The notes under the pieces: generated by a model
What the model saw: the letters and a program-made list of their open reading frames with translations, nothing else
Databases searched by the model: none
Told to the model about the DNA's origin: nothing
Shown: positions 1 to 8,191 of the stretch, one piece after another
Layout: each line of letters opens with the position of its first letter
How positions within the stretch are numbered: the first letter of the stretch is position 1
Translations under genes and position numbers: made by a program
Assembly (NCBI GenBank): GCA_013816685.1
Contig: JACDDX010000003.1
Span: 1 to 23,504, forward strand
Direction: 5' to 3'
Source: Gemmatimonadales bacterium
Lineage (GTDB): Bacteria > Gemmatimonadota > Gemmatimonadetes > Gemmatimonadales > GWC2-71-9
DNA: 23,504 nt

Positions 1-2202
1 ACGCAGTCCGCCGTCGTCGGCACCATCCGGGACGCGGACAGAAACTCGCCGCTTCCCGGCGCCGTCGTTGCGCTCCCCGCACTCGGCCGTGCCGCCATCT
101 CCGATGACAGCGGCCGGTACGTGCTCCACTGGGTGCCTCCAGGCTTTCAATCGCTCGCCGTCCGTCATGTTGGCTATGCCGAGCGGACGCTCCGGGTGCT
201 GGTCCCCCGCGCCGGCGACATCGCGATCAACCTCAGGCTCGATCCGCTGCCGGTTCACCTGCCGGCCATCCTGGTGCGCTCCACCGTCCCCGGCGAAACT
301 GTGGATCCCGCGGAAGACACGGCCTCTCCCGATCCCGTCGTCCTGGCCGCGGCACTCAGTCGCGACCCCCGGCTGGCCGAGCCCGACGGCCTGCTGGGGC
401 TGACCAACGGTGAGGTCGGCGCGAGTCCCGAGTCGCCGAGCGGCCTGCACATCCGAGGCGGGTCGGCCGATCAGACCGCCTACGTGTTGGATGGCGTCCC
501 GGTCTTCAATCCTTATCACTCGGCCGGAACCTTCAGCGCGTGGAATCCCGACGCGCTGGACCGGCTGCAGGTCTCGTCGGCCACCCCGGCGATCGGCCAG
601 CCGTCCACGCTGGCGGGCGCCGTGCTCGCGACGACCCTGAAGCCCGGCCCGTTGCTCCGGACGCGCGGCGGAGTGAGCACCACTCAGGCGCGACTGGCGG
701 CGGACGGGCCGCTCGGGAGCGACGGCGCGGGCTACGTTGTCAGCGTCCGCACCGGACTGCCCGATCTCGTGGCGCCGCGCAACGAGCTCTCGTACATCCG
801 GGGCGGATCATCAGACCTGCTCGCCAAACTGGTGACCCCGATCGCCGGAGGCCGGCTCAACTTCCTTGCGTACGACAATCGGAACGCGCTCGCGGCGACG
901 CCTACGCTGGATGCCGTGCCCGCGAACCTCGGTCGCAACTCCTTTGGCTGGGGCGGCCGATCGATCGGCGCACGCTGGACCGGCCGGGCCGGCGACTGGA
1001 CCGCGCGCCTGGACGCGTGGAGCGCCTCGACCTCGGCGAACGCCGACTGGCGGGTCGCCGGCACGATGCCCGTCGCCATGGCGTCCCGCCGACGAGACGA
1101 AGGGGCGGGCGCCACGCTTCAGCAACGGCGCGCGGGCGGAACGACGTGGACTGGCGTGCGCCTCGAGCGCAGCCGAACGAACTATCGGGTGACGCGCACG
1201 CTCGATGGCAGCTCCGCCTTCGCCGTACGAGCGGTGACGCCGGTCGGGACGCTCTTCCTCCGTCACGCGCGCCCGCTCGGTCCCAGGCTGGCCGGGGATC
1301 TCGCGCTGTCGATGGCCGGTGCCGCGGGCAGGCTCCATCTCGGCATCCAGTCCGAGCTCCGTTGGCGGGCGTCCGCGCTGACGCTGTTTGCCAGCTACGC
1401 GCATTCGAACCAGTTCATGCAGTCGCTCCGGAACCCCGAGTCCGTCGTGGGGGGCATCTTCCCGGCCGAGCTGTACGTCGGCACCGGCGGGGGAGTGCCA
1501 GTCGCGGGCGCCGACCGCGGCGTCCTGGCCCTCGAGTATCGGCCGGCATCCGGTCTGCGGCTCGGAGCGCAGGCCTACGCCAGCCGGTCGACCGGGCTGG
1601 TCCTGGTCGCTCCCGTGACCGGCGAGCCCTTCGCGGTCGCCGGCTTCGCGACCGGTGCCGGAAGCGCCGCCGGCCTCTCTCTCAGCGCCGACGTGAGCGG
1701 CGCTCGCGCCGGCGCACGCGCCAGCTATACCTGGCAGCGGGTTCACCTCGGCGAGGCGAACTCGAGCTACGTCCCGGAATACGGATCGAGTCACCTACTC
1801 GAGCTCGGGGCCGTGATACTCCCCGCGCCCGGCACATCCGTCCGGCTGGCAGGCACCGCCGCCTTCGGCCGCCGAGCGTCGGGATTGGCGGGAGCCTTCG
1901 AGTGGGAGGCGTGCAATCTTCTCGACCGCGGATGCGAGTTCGCCGGCAGTCCCCGGGCTGTGGGTCCACCGGGCGCGCTGCGGCTGCCGCCATATCTACG
2001 GTTCGACCTCAGCGCTCGCCAGGAGTGGCGATGGCGTCTCGCGGGCCGGCCCATCGTGATGGCGGTGTTCGGAACGTTTACCAATCTGCTGGGTCGCGCG
2101 AACGTGCTCGACGTGGTGACCGATCCCACCTCGGGGATCGGCGCGCCCGTCGAGATGCGCCCGCGCGCGCCGCTGGTGGCCGGTCTCGACTGGCGGTTCT
2201 GA
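1..2202 (+). CDS. TonB-dependent receptor with carboxypeptidase-regulatory-like N-domain (5' end outside window)
   Basis: Outer-membrane TonB-dependent receptor; the substrate cannot be read from the sequence. The frame is open from base 1, so the start and signal peptide lie upstream and about 733 residues are visible. The first ~85 visible residues fit a CarboxypepD_reg-like beta-sandwich (GTIRDADRNSPLPGA, then DDSGRYVL and HVGYAERTL). A plug domain follows, with the hallmark LHIRGGSADQTAYVLDGVPV at about residues 149-168. The rest is alternating-pattern beta-barrel sequence ending in ...LDWRF, with the C-terminal aromatic residue usual for outer-membrane barrels. The barrel looks short for the family. 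The next gene downstream is an ECF sigma factor with an anti-sigma factor, so sigma-dependent control of uptake is possible. No STN signalling domain is visible, but one could lie before the window. Confidence 0.9.
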   Translation, partial: TQSAVVGTIRDADRNSPLPGAVVALPALGRAAISDDSGRYVLHWVPPGFQSLAVRHVGYAERTLRVLVPRAGDIAINLRLDPLPVHLPAILVRSTVPGETVDPAEDTASPDPVVLAAALSRDPRLAEPDGLLGLTNGEVGASPESPSGLHIRGGSADQTAYVLDGVPVFNPYHSAGTFSAWNPDALDRLQVSSATPAIGQPSTLAGAVLATTLKPGPLLRTRGGVSTTQARLAADGPLGSDGAGYVVSVRTGLPDLVAPRNELSYIRGGSSDLLAKLVTPIAGGRLNFLAYDNRNALAATPTLDAVPANLGRNSFGWGGRSIGARWTGRAGDWTARLDAWSASTSANADWRVAGTMPVAMASRRRDEGAGATLQQRRAGGTTWTGVRLERSRTNYRVTRTLDGSSAFAVRAVTPVGTLFLRHARPLGPRLAGDLALSMAGAAGRLHLGIQSELRWRASALTLFASYAHSNQFMQSLRNPESVVGGIFPAELYVGTGGGVPVAGADRGVLALEYRPASGLRLGAQAYASRSTGLVLVAPVTGEPFAVAGFATGAGSAAGLSLSADVSGARAGARASYTWQRVHLGEANSSYVPEYGSSHLLELGAVILPAPGTSVRLAGTAAFGRRASGLAGAFEWEACNLLDRGCEFAGSPRAVGPPGALRLPPYLRFDLSARQEWRWRLAGRPIVMAVFGTFTNLLGRANVLDVVTDPTSGIGAPVEMRPRAPLVAGLDWRF

Positions 2203-2334
2203 CCTCGCGGTCCGGCTGTCACGAGCCGGGCCGTTCATTGGTTCTCCTGAAAGAACCTGAACCCGAGCTCCGCCTCTTTTCCGGGATCCCCACTGGCCGA
2301 GACGACGCCGTCCTTTCACGAGCGCTTCGAGACC

Positions 2335-2814
2335 GTGTTCGGGACGGAGTTCCGCCGGCTGTTCCGCTATCTGGATCGCCTGTCCGGCGAGCCCGACCTC
2401 GCGGCGGATCTGGCGCAGGAGGCGTTCGTGAGGCTGCATGCGCGCGGAACGATGCCCGAGCGGCCGGAGGCGTGGCTCGTCACCGTGGCACTGAACCTGT
2501 TCCGCAACGTGAAAACAACTCGCGCCCGGCAGCGCCGACTGCTCACCGTGGCCCGGGCCGAGTCGGTGCTTGCGGATCCCGCGCCCTCGCCGGCGCAGAC
2601 CTCCGCCAGCGCGGACGCCAGCGCCAAGGTGCGGGTTGCGATCGACCGCCTTCCCGAGCGCGACCGGGGCATGCTGCTGCTGCTCGCAGAAGGTTACAGC
2701 TATCGCGACATCGCCTCAACGCTCGAGCTCAAGGAGGCGAGCATCGGCACCCTGCTCGCCCGGGCGAAGCGGGCGTTCCGTGAGTCCTACGAGGGCGACA
2801 CCGATGCACCTTGA
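2335..2814 (+). CDS. ECF-type RNA polymerase sigma factor
   Basis: Alternative sigma-70 family factor that directs RNA polymerase to a small regulon. Region 2 is at the N-terminus (FRRLFRYLDRLSGEPDLAAD, then LAQEAFVRLH, the -10 recognition and core-binding segment). After a short linker, region 4 carries a helix-turn-helix (RLPERDRGMLLLLAEGYSYR, then DIASTLELKEASIGTLLARA). The GTG at 2335 gives 159 residues, within the range for ECF factors. However, homologues as I recall them share the preceding residues (PSFHERFETV), which are in frame back to a CTG at 2293 and are open to the TGA at 2248, so the true start may be upstream at a rare codon. There is no strong Shine-Dalgarno at either site. 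The 3' end overlaps the anti-sigma gene by 11 nt, which indicates coupled translation. Confidence 0.88.
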   Translation: MFGTEFRRLFRYLDRLSGEPDLAADLAQEAFVRLHARGTMPERPEAWLVTVALNLFRNVKTTRARQRRLLTVARAESVLADPAPSPAQTSASADASAKVRVAIDRLPERDRGMLLLLAEGYSYRDIASTLELKEASIGTLLARAKRAFRESYEGDTDAP

Positions 2815-3571
2815 CTCGGAGCGGATTCAGCGGCTCCTCCACGGCGAGTTGCGGTCGTTCGATGAGGCCGAGGTCCGGGCTCACCTGACCGCGTGCGCCT
2901 CGTGCGGATCGGACGTGGCCCGGGCGGAGCGGGAGGAGGCGTGGATGCTGGAGCGGCTCGCCCGGTTGGACCACGAGCCGCCGCGCTTCACGGTCAAGAT
3001 GCTCGGATTGGCTCCGCGCAGGCGGAGACCCGGCTGGGGACGGATAGCCGCAGGCATCGTCTTCGCGCTGGCCGCGGCTGGGGCAGCCTACGCCGCCCCG
3101 GGTTCGCCACTGCCCGGCGCGATCCGGCACGCCGTGGAATGGCTGAGCGTCGGATGGCATAGCGTCCGGCCCGCCGTACGGACACCGGTGTCCAGCGCGA
3201 CCTTTCCTGCCGGTACGCCGGCTGCCGGTACTCCGGCCGGTATCGCCGTCGTTCCAGGGGCGTCGTTGATCGTCGCGTTCGACGTCGGCCGGGTGGATAC
3301 CGCGCTCGTGTGGCTGACCGACGGCGCCGAAGTCGAGGTGCGCTCGACCGGCGGCGCGGCCACGTTCACCTCCGGGCGCGGCCGCCTCTCGATCGAGCAC
3401 CGCGGGCCGCCCGTCCGATTCGAGGTGCTGATCCCCCGCACTGCGCCGTTGGTCGAGATCCGCTTCGGTGCGCGCCAGCTGTTTCTCAAGCGGAAGCAGA
3501 CGGTCATCGCCCGATCGGATCCGACCCGGGCCGGCCGCTATCTGCTGACGCAATCATCCCCGGAACGGTAG
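2804..3571 (+). CDS. Zinc-finger anti-sigma factor, single-pass membrane protein
   Basis: Probable cognate inhibitor of the overlapping upstream sigma factor. The start is ATG 2804 with GAGGG 8 nt upstream; an in-frame extension upstream is only a shadow of the sigma gene. The protein has 255 residues. The N-terminal cytoplasmic domain has the ZAS zinc motif H27-x3-C31-x2-C34 (AHLTACASCGSDVA). An arginine-rich stop (PRRRRPGWGR) precedes one membrane helix at about residues 80-97. The periplasmic part begins with a P/A/G/T-rich linker containing GTPA repeats and ends in a beta-rich domain of about 110 residues (DTALVWLTDGAEVEVRSTGG, then VRFEVLIP and RQLFLKRKQTVIARSD), which could be a sensor. 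I cannot name that domain; it is vaguely FecR-like. Confidence 0.85.
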   Translation: MHLDSERIQRLLHGELRSFDEAEVRAHLTACASCGSDVARAEREEAWMLERLARLDHEPPRFTVKMLGLAPRRRRPGWGRIAAGIVFALAAAGAAYAAPGSPLPGAIRHAVEWLSVGWHSVRPAVRTPVSSATFPAGTPAAGTPAGIAVVPGASLIVAFDVGRVDTALVWLTDGAEVEVRSTGGAATFTSGRGRLSIEHRGPPVRFEVLIPRTAPLVEIRFGARQLFLKRKQTVIARSDPTRAGRYLLTQSSPER

Positions 3572-3640
3572 GCGGTCGGTCACAAAGTCGGCAGCTTGCG
3601 GGCTCCCATGGATACCACACCTCTCACAGGAGACCCCCAT

Positions 3641-4429
3641 ATGTTCCGCCAACCCGCTTTGCCTCCGCTGGCATTCATGGCTTTTTTCCTCGTCGCGGGC
3701 TGCTCGTCGCCCGACACCACTCAGCCGACCGATGTTGCGACCGAGCCGGTGGCCGGCCTGGTACCGGGGAACCTCGCTGCGTCACACGGCGACGTGACCA
3801 CGTCGAAGCTGCCCCAGTTCGATCCCGCCGACTTCGTGCGCCGTATCGACAATCCGTTCCTTCCGCTGCGCCCGGGCACACGGTTCGTGTACGCCGGCAC
3901 GGAGGATGGAGAGTCCCTGAGGGATCTGTTCGACGTCACCCACGAGGTGAAAACCATTCTGGGCGTGCGGGCAACCGTGGTGCTCGACCGGCTGTACAAG
4001 GAGGGCGAGCTGGTGGAAAAGACTTTCGACTACTTCGCTCAGGACCGGCGGGGGAACGTCTGGTACCTCGGCGAGGACACGAAGGAGTTCGAGAACGGTC
4101 GGGTCAGCAGCACCGAAGGCACCTGGCTCGCTGGTCGCGACGGCGCGCGTGCCGGCATTGCCATGCCGGCACATCCCAAGATAGGCCAGACCGTACAGCA
4201 GGAATTCGCCAAGGGCGTGGCTGAGGACATGACGACGTTCGTTCGGCGAGGCGTGAGGGTCTCGACCCGCTTCGGCAGCTTCCACGGCTGCCTCAAGACC
4301 GAGGATTTTACGCCGCTGGAGCCCGGCGCGAAGGAGGTCAAGTTCTATTGCCGCGGGATCGGGTTCGTGAAGGGTCATGACGTGACGGGAGGCAGCGTCC
4401 GACTCTCTCTGGTGGACATCCGGCGCTGA
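3641..4429 (+). CDS. Lipoprotein of unknown function
   Basis: I recognise the family pattern but no function. ATG 3641 is preceded by AGGAG (3629-3633), which decides this start over a possible TTG at 3596. The 262-residue product has a lipoprotein signal ending in the lipobox V-A-G-C21 (MAFFLVAGCSS). The mature part contains the conserved-looking segments NPFLPLRPGTRFVYAG, a beta-rich middle with VLDRLYKEGELVEKTFDYFA and NVWYLGEDTKEFENG, then STEGTWLAGRDGARAGIAMP and a C-terminal TPLEPGAKEVKFYCRGIGFV. These resemble an uncharacterised secreted family of bacteria and actinobacteria known to me only as hypothetical proteins. It lies 69 nt after the anti-sigma gene in the same direction and could belong to that regulon. 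Confidence 0.82.
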   Translation: MFRQPALPPLAFMAFFLVAGCSSPDTTQPTDVATEPVAGLVPGNLAASHGDVTTSKLPQFDPADFVRRIDNPFLPLRPGTRFVYAGTEDGESLRDLFDVTHEVKTILGVRATVVLDRLYKEGELVEKTFDYFAQDRRGNVWYLGEDTKEFENGRVSSTEGTWLAGRDGARAGIAMPAHPKIGQTVQQEFAKGVAEDMTTFVRRGVRVSTRFGSFHGCLKTEDFTPLEPGAKEVKFYCRGIGFVKGHDVTGGSVRLSLVDIRR

Positions 4430-4475
4430 ACGTCGCAGCGCGTCACCCGAGTGATCGCCACGGCCACGGCAATCG

Positions 4476-4484
4476 TGCTATGCT
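4476..4484 (+). promoter_or_regulatory. Possible extended -10 promoter element for the serine hydrolase gene
   Basis: TGCTATGCT matches an extended -10 (TGnTATAAT-like) in an otherwise GC-rich 111-nt gap, 56 nt before the ATG at 4541. No convincing -35 is seen. Sequence resemblance only. Confidence 0.3.
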
Positions 4485-4540
4485 GAGAACACCTTTCCGT
4501 ACGGCTCGCCCTGGCCCATGGATCTGGAGGTACGATTCGC

Positions 4541-6136
4541 ATGCGCGCTCGCCGCCTGGCACCAGTTACGTTGGTGTTCTGCCTCCTGCCCGTTACGCCG
4601 CTCGCCGCCCAGCAGCCCCCACCGGGCTTCGATGCCTACGTCCAGCGCGTCATGCGGGTGTTCACCGTCCCCGGCCTCGCGGTCGCCATCGTCAAGGACG
4701 GCCGCGTGGTCCTTGCCAGAGGCTACGGCGTCAGACGGATGGGCAGGCCCGAGCGCATCGACGCCCATACCCGGTTCGGCATCGCCTCCAACACCAAGCT
4801 CTTCACCGCCACCGCGCTCGGCATGCTGGTCGAGTCCGGCAAGCTACAGTGGGACAAGCCGGTCACCGACTACCTGCCCGCCTTCGCGATGTCGGATCCC
4901 TTCGTCACCCACGAGCTCACCGTCCGCGACCTCCTGGTCCACCGGAGCGGCCTCGGCCTCGGTGCCGGCGACCTGCTCTGGTGGCCGCCCTCGACGTATG
5001 ACCGGAAGGAAATCGTCAGGCGAATCCGCTACCTCCCGCTCTCCACTTCGTTCCGGAGCGCCTACGCCTACGACAACGTGCTCTATCTCGTCGCCGGCGA
5101 GGTGATCGAGGCAGTGTCGGGACAATCGTGGGAAGACTTCGTACGAACCCGCATCCTCGCCCCCGCCGGCATGACCGACAGCGATGTCCGTCACTCGGCT
5201 GCCGGCGGCCCTGGCAACGTGGCCGGGACCCATGCGGAGGTGGACGACACGGTGCGCCCGGTGCTGCCGTTTCTGAGCGACAACACCAATCCCGCCGGTG
5301 GGATCATGGCCAGCGCCACCGACATGGCGAAGTGGATGATGGTGCAGCTCGATTCGGGTCGGACGGCCACCGGCAGGCGGCTCTACAGGCCGGAGACCAC
5401 CCGCCAGCTCTGGCGCGAGGTGACGCCGGTGCCGATCGATGATCCGCCCGCCGCGCTGCCGCATCTCCGACCCACGATGGCCGGCTACGCGCTCGGCGTC
5501 GACGTCCAGGACTATCGGGGAAAGTTCCTGCTGAGCCACACCGGCGGCCTGCCCGGCTATCTGTCGAAGGTCGCGATGATCCCCGAGCTCCGACTCGGGG
5601 TTGCCGTCATCACGAACCAGGAATCGGGTGCCGCCTTCAACTCGATCGTGTATGACGTGCTGGACGAATACATCGGCGTGAAACCACCCGACTATCCGGC
5701 GATCTACGAGAAGCGTGTCCGCGAGTACAGGGAGAAACTCCGCACCAAAGCCGCCCAAGCGTCAGCAGCCCGCGATTCGGTCTCCGGCCCGTCACTGCCG
5801 CTCGAGCAGTACGCCGGACGGTACCACGACCGCTGGTACGGCGACGTTACCATCGCCCGCGACACCACGGCGAGCAGGACGTCCGGCCTCACCATCCGCT
5901 TCGATCAGACACCGTCGCTCGTCGGCTATCTGGTGCACTGGCAGCATGACACCTTCCTCGCCCGGTGGCGCCAGCGCGACCTCCGCGCCGACGCATACGC
6001 GACGTTCACGCTCACGCCCGACGGACAGACCGCCGAGCTGCGCATGGTCCCCGCCTCCGATGAGGTGGATTTCAGCTTCGACTTCCAGGATCTGATGCTC
6101 GTCCCCGTGCACGCCGATTCCGTCGCCACGAGGTAG
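4541..6136 (+). CDS. Exported serine hydrolase, beta-lactamase/class C PBP-like, with C-terminal DUF3471-like domain
   Basis: Secreted penicillin-binding-protein-fold hydrolase, probably an esterase or peptidase; the physiological substrate is unknown. ATG 4541 has GGAGG at 4526-4530. The 531-residue product begins with a Sec signal peptide cleaving near residue 24 (TPLAAQQ). All three motifs of the family are present: SxxK at S83-N-T-K86 (nucleophile and general base), YxN at Y177-D-N179, and HTGG at H333-T-G-G336 in place of KTG. The last ~100 residues (from YAGRYHDRWYGDVTI) look like the lipocalin-like DUF3471 domain common after such hydrolases. It is monocistronic and converges on the next gene, with 8 nt between the two stop codons. 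Beta-lactam resistance should not be inferred from the fold alone. Confidence 0.92.
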   Translation: MRARRLAPVTLVFCLLPVTPLAAQQPPPGFDAYVQRVMRVFTVPGLAVAIVKDGRVVLARGYGVRRMGRPERIDAHTRFGIASNTKLFTATALGMLVESGKLQWDKPVTDYLPAFAMSDPFVTHELTVRDLLVHRSGLGLGAGDLLWWPPSTYDRKEIVRRIRYLPLSTSFRSAYAYDNVLYLVAGEVIEAVSGQSWEDFVRTRILAPAGMTDSDVRHSAAGGPGNVAGTHAEVDDTVRPVLPFLSDNTNPAGGIMASATDMAKWMMVQLDSGRTATGRRLYRPETTRQLWREVTPVPIDDPPAALPHLRPTMAGYALGVDVQDYRGKFLLSHTGGLPGYLSKVAMIPELRLGVAVITNQESGAAFNSIVYDVLDEYIGVKPPDYPAIYEKRVREYREKLRTKAAQASAARDSVSGPSLPLEQYAGRYHDRWYGDVTIARDTTASRTSGLTIRFDQTPSLVGYLVHWQHDTFLARWRQRDLRADAYATFTLTPDGQTAELRMVPASDEVDFSFDFQDLMLVPVHADSVATR

Positions 6137-6144
6137 GGTCGCAG

Positions 6145-6495
6145 CTAGTGTGACCGGCTCTCTTCGCGCAGAACCGCGAGCGTGGCCCGGCCCAGCGTGA
6201 ACAGCGACTCGAAGCGTCCCTTGACGCCGATGGTGGAGCCGGACGGCGGCGCGCTGCCGTGCTCGCTGAGCACGGTGAGCTTGCCGGTGTTGTCCCTGAT
6301 CTGATACGCGCCCCGACCCAGCAGACCGGCGGCCTGCGTCACCTTGCCCTTGATCCGCACGGTCTTCCCATTGTAGCGCGACGAATCGTTGAGCAGGTCG
6401 CGAATGGGCGTGGCCCCGGCGCAGCCGGCGACGACGAGCGGAAGTGCGGCGAGCGAAATCCATCGGCGGAAGCGCGTGGCTGGGGCGGACATCAT
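6145..6495 (-). CDS. Small OB-fold-like lipoprotein
   Basis: A 116-residue predicted lipoprotein with signal peptide and lipobox V-A-G-C25. The mature ~90 residues carry the beta-barrel pattern of small OB-fold periplasmic proteins (RYNGKTVRIKGKVTQ, then AYQIRDNTGKLTVLSEHG and STIGVKGRFES), with a 'G-x-V-x-v-x-G-x-V' first strand and an 'I-x-D-x-T-G' turn. The ligand is unknown. It starts at one of two adjacent ATG codons (6495 or 6492), with GGAG a few bases upstream. It lies downstream of the DUF892 gene but is separated from it by a terminator hairpin, so it probably has its own transcript. The stop codon sits in a CTAG. Confidence 0.75.
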   Translation of the reverse strand: MMSAPATRFRRWISLAALPLVVAGCAGATPIRDLLNDSSRYNGKTVRIKGKVTQAAGLLGRGAYQIRDNTGKLTVLSEHGSAPPSGSTIGVKGRFESLFTLGRATLAVLREESRSH

Positions 6496-6542
6496 CGGGA
6501 ACTCCGGGGCGAGGTGTCGTGATCGCGGGGACGGCCAGATCC

Positions 6543-6591
6543 CAAACTAAACAGAGCGGGCCCCGGACAGCACGTTCGCCATCCGGGGCCC
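6543..6591 (-). terminator. Rho-independent terminator downstream of the DUF892 gene
   Basis: A perfect 10-bp inverted repeat (GGGCCCCGGA at 6558-6567, TCCGGGGCCC at 6582-6591) has a 14-nt loop. On the minus strand it lies 27 nt after the stop at 6619 and is followed by a T-rich tail, CTCTGTTTAGTTTGGG. The tail is interrupted, so termination may be partial. Confidence 0.72.
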
Positions 6592-6618
6592 TGATGCTGA
6601 AGTGCGGATTAAGCGCGC

Positions 6619-7122
6619 TTACACCGCGACGCGATTGACCCGCTGCTCGGCGATCTGCGTCAGCTTCTGATCGGCCGCCTTCTCTTCATTCAGATTCTGC
6701 TCCAGCACGGTCGCGCAGTCGTTGCGTCCGAGCTGACGGGCCCAGGCAATGAGGGTGCCGTAGCGGGTGATCTCGTAGTGCTCCACCGCCTGCGCCGAGG
6801 CCAGCGCCGCAGCGTCGCGGACTTCTGAATCGCTCGCGTCGCCCAGGATCTCGTCGGCTTCATTGAGGATGCCGTCGATCGCGGGACAGGTCACGGCCTT
6901 CGCCGGCTGGCCGTGCATCTTGAACACCTGCTCCACCCGCTTCACGTGATTCTTGGTCTGCTCAAGGTGCATCTCGAAGCCCTGCTTCAGCTGCGAGTCG
7001 TTCACCTTGGAGATCATCTTGGGAAGCGCCTTCGTGATCTGCTGCTCAGCGTAATAGATGTCCTGCAGAGTATGGACGAACAAGTCGTCCAGCGTCTTGA
7101 TCGGCTTGGAAAGCAAACCCAT
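6619..7122 (-). CDS. DUF892 (YciE/YciF-type) ferritin-like protein
   Basis: Stress-associated ferritin-like four-helix protein of 167 residues, the usual family length; the exact biochemical role of the family is not settled. ATG 7122 is chosen because AGGAG lies 9-10 nt upstream; an in-frame extension to 7200 has no such support. Family signatures are the N-terminal TLDDLFVHTLQDIYYAEQQI, then EMHLEQTKNHVKRVEQVF (E54, H59), AVEHYEITRYGTL (E114, H115) and NLNEEKAADQKL (E147, E148). These supply the carboxylate and histidine residues expected for a di-metal centre. There is no signal peptide, so it should be cytoplasmic. It is transcribed alone, ends at a strong hairpin, and is divergent from the esterase lipoprotein with a 196-nt gap. 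Confidence 0.9.
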   Translation of the reverse strand: MGLLSKPIKTLDDLFVHTLQDIYYAEQQITKALPKMISKVNDSQLKQGFEMHLEQTKNHVKRVEQVFKMHGQPAKAVTCPAIDGILNEADEILGDASDSEVRDAAALASAQAVEHYEITRYGTLIAWARQLGRNDCATVLEQNLNEEKAADQKLTQIAEQRVNRVAV

Positions 7123-7318
7123 GATTCTCAGCTCCTGTCGATGAATCGCCCGTCGGCAGACAATGCAACGCGCCGATGAGCTGTAAGAACGAGGGTACAA
7201 GGTGGCCCCGGGGCCGCCGGCAAACCGTGATCCGGGTCACGCACCGAGGCGTGAGTTTCACCTCGATAACGAAGGCTGTCACCCTGCCCGATTTCCCTTC
7301 GGCGTACCTTCCCTATCC

Positions 7319-8191
7319 ATGCCTTCCCGCCTCCCGCTGCTTCTGGTGGTCACTCTGCTCGCCGCCTGCTCGCCGAGGCGCGCCGCCGAGTGGGTACTGC
7401 TCAGCCACCGCTTCCGCCTCACCGGTGACATCGCGTACGGCGCAGCTGTCCGCCAGCGGCTTGACGTCTATCGGCCCAAAGCGGCATCAGCGCCGGCTCC
7501 GGTCGTCGTGTTCTTCTACGGGGGACGCTGGCAGGGCGGGTCGCGCGAGCAGTACCGGCTCCTGGGCGACGCGTTCGCGCAACGCGGTGTCGTGGCCGTG
7601 GTGCCCGACTACCGACTGTATCCAGAGGTGCGCTTCCCGGCATGGATCGAGGACGGCGCCCGCGCCGTGCGCTGGGTACACGACAGCATCGCGCATTATG
7701 GCGGGGACCCCTCCAACATCATCCTCGCCGGCCACTCGGCCGGTGCCCACACCGCGATGCTGCTGGCGCTGGATCCGGAATACCTCGCGGCGGCCGGCGT
7801 GCCGCGCGGCGCGATCCGGGGTGCGGCCAGTCTCGCCGGTCCGGTCGGCATCGAGTGGAGCGATGCCGACGTGCGCGCCCTGATGGGCGAGCCCGCCCAG
7901 TACGCACGGACCTATCCTCTCACCTTTGCGGGAGACTCCGGAGCGGCACCCCTCCTGTTTCAGCACGGCGGCCGTGACCGCACCGTCTCACCAGTCAACT
8001 CGACGCGGCTGGCTGACCGGGTGCGTGCGCACGGCGGCTGCGCCCGGGTGGTCATGTACCCCGGGCTCGACCATGTGGGGACTGTCCTCGCGCTCTCGCT
8101 GCCGCAGTTCCGGATCGCGCCGGTGCTGGACGATCTGCTCGCCTTCGTGCGGCACCCACGCGGCGGGTGTTCGCTGCGCCCTGCGGGCTAG
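7319..8191 (+). CDS. Alpha/beta-hydrolase lipoprotein (esterase/lipase-like)
   Basis: Carboxylesterase-type alpha/beta hydrolase of 290 residues, anchored as a lipoprotein (lipobox L-A-A-C17). The nucleophile elbow is G-H-S140-A-G, the acid is D220 (GGRDRTVSP) and the base is H252 (GLDHVG). The oxyanion-hole motif is YGGRWQGG instead of the usual HGGGW, as in the BD-FAE/kynurenine formamidase-like branch. The ATG at 7319 directly precedes the signal peptide. No Shine-Dalgarno is present, but TACCTT lies 8 nt upstream, so the mRNA may be nearly leaderless. An in-frame extension to 7202 is not supported. The stop codon overlaps that of the convergent fsr gene within one CTAG. Confidence 0.87.
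   Translation: MPSRLPLLLVVTLLAACSPRRAAEWVLLSHRFRLTGDIAYGAAVRQRLDVYRPKAASAPAPVVVFFYGGRWQGGSREQYRLLGDAFAQRGVVAVVPDYRLYPEVRFPAWIEDGARAVRWVHDSIAHYGGDPSNIILAGHSAGAHTAMLLALDPEYLAAAGVPRGAIRGAASLAGPVGIEWSDADVRALMGEPAQYARTYPLTFAGDSGAAPLLFQHGGRDRTVSPVNSTRLADRVRAHGGCARVVMYPGLDHVGTVLALSLPQFRIAPVLDDLLAFVRHPRGGCSLRPAG

Noticed and set aside
2240..2257. GGTTCT/AGAACC dyad after the TonB receptor gene as a terminator
   Set aside because: The stem is only 6 bp and no T-run follows closely; not enough for a terminator call.
540..2783. A 747-codon plus-strand open frame overlapping the TonB receptor and sigma genes
   Set aside because: Arginine/proline/alanine-rich composition typical of an off-frame reading of GC-rich genes; the receptor and sigma frames carry the recognisable domains.
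3209..3243. GCCGGTAC-type repeats (3209, 3224, 3236) as a regulatory repeat array
   Set aside because: They lie in the anti-sigma coding frame and simply encode the AGTPA-like linker, at uneven spacing.
4427..4444. CGCTG/CAGCG dyad at the end of the 3641-4429 gene as a terminator
   Set aside because: Five base pairs, overlapping the stop codon, no T-tract.
4541..6136. Beta-lactam resistance gene
   Set aside because: The SxxK/YxN/HTGG set fits the broad serine-hydrolase family with HTGG rather than KTG and a C-terminal DUF3471-like domain; the fold does not imply beta-lactam hydrolysis.
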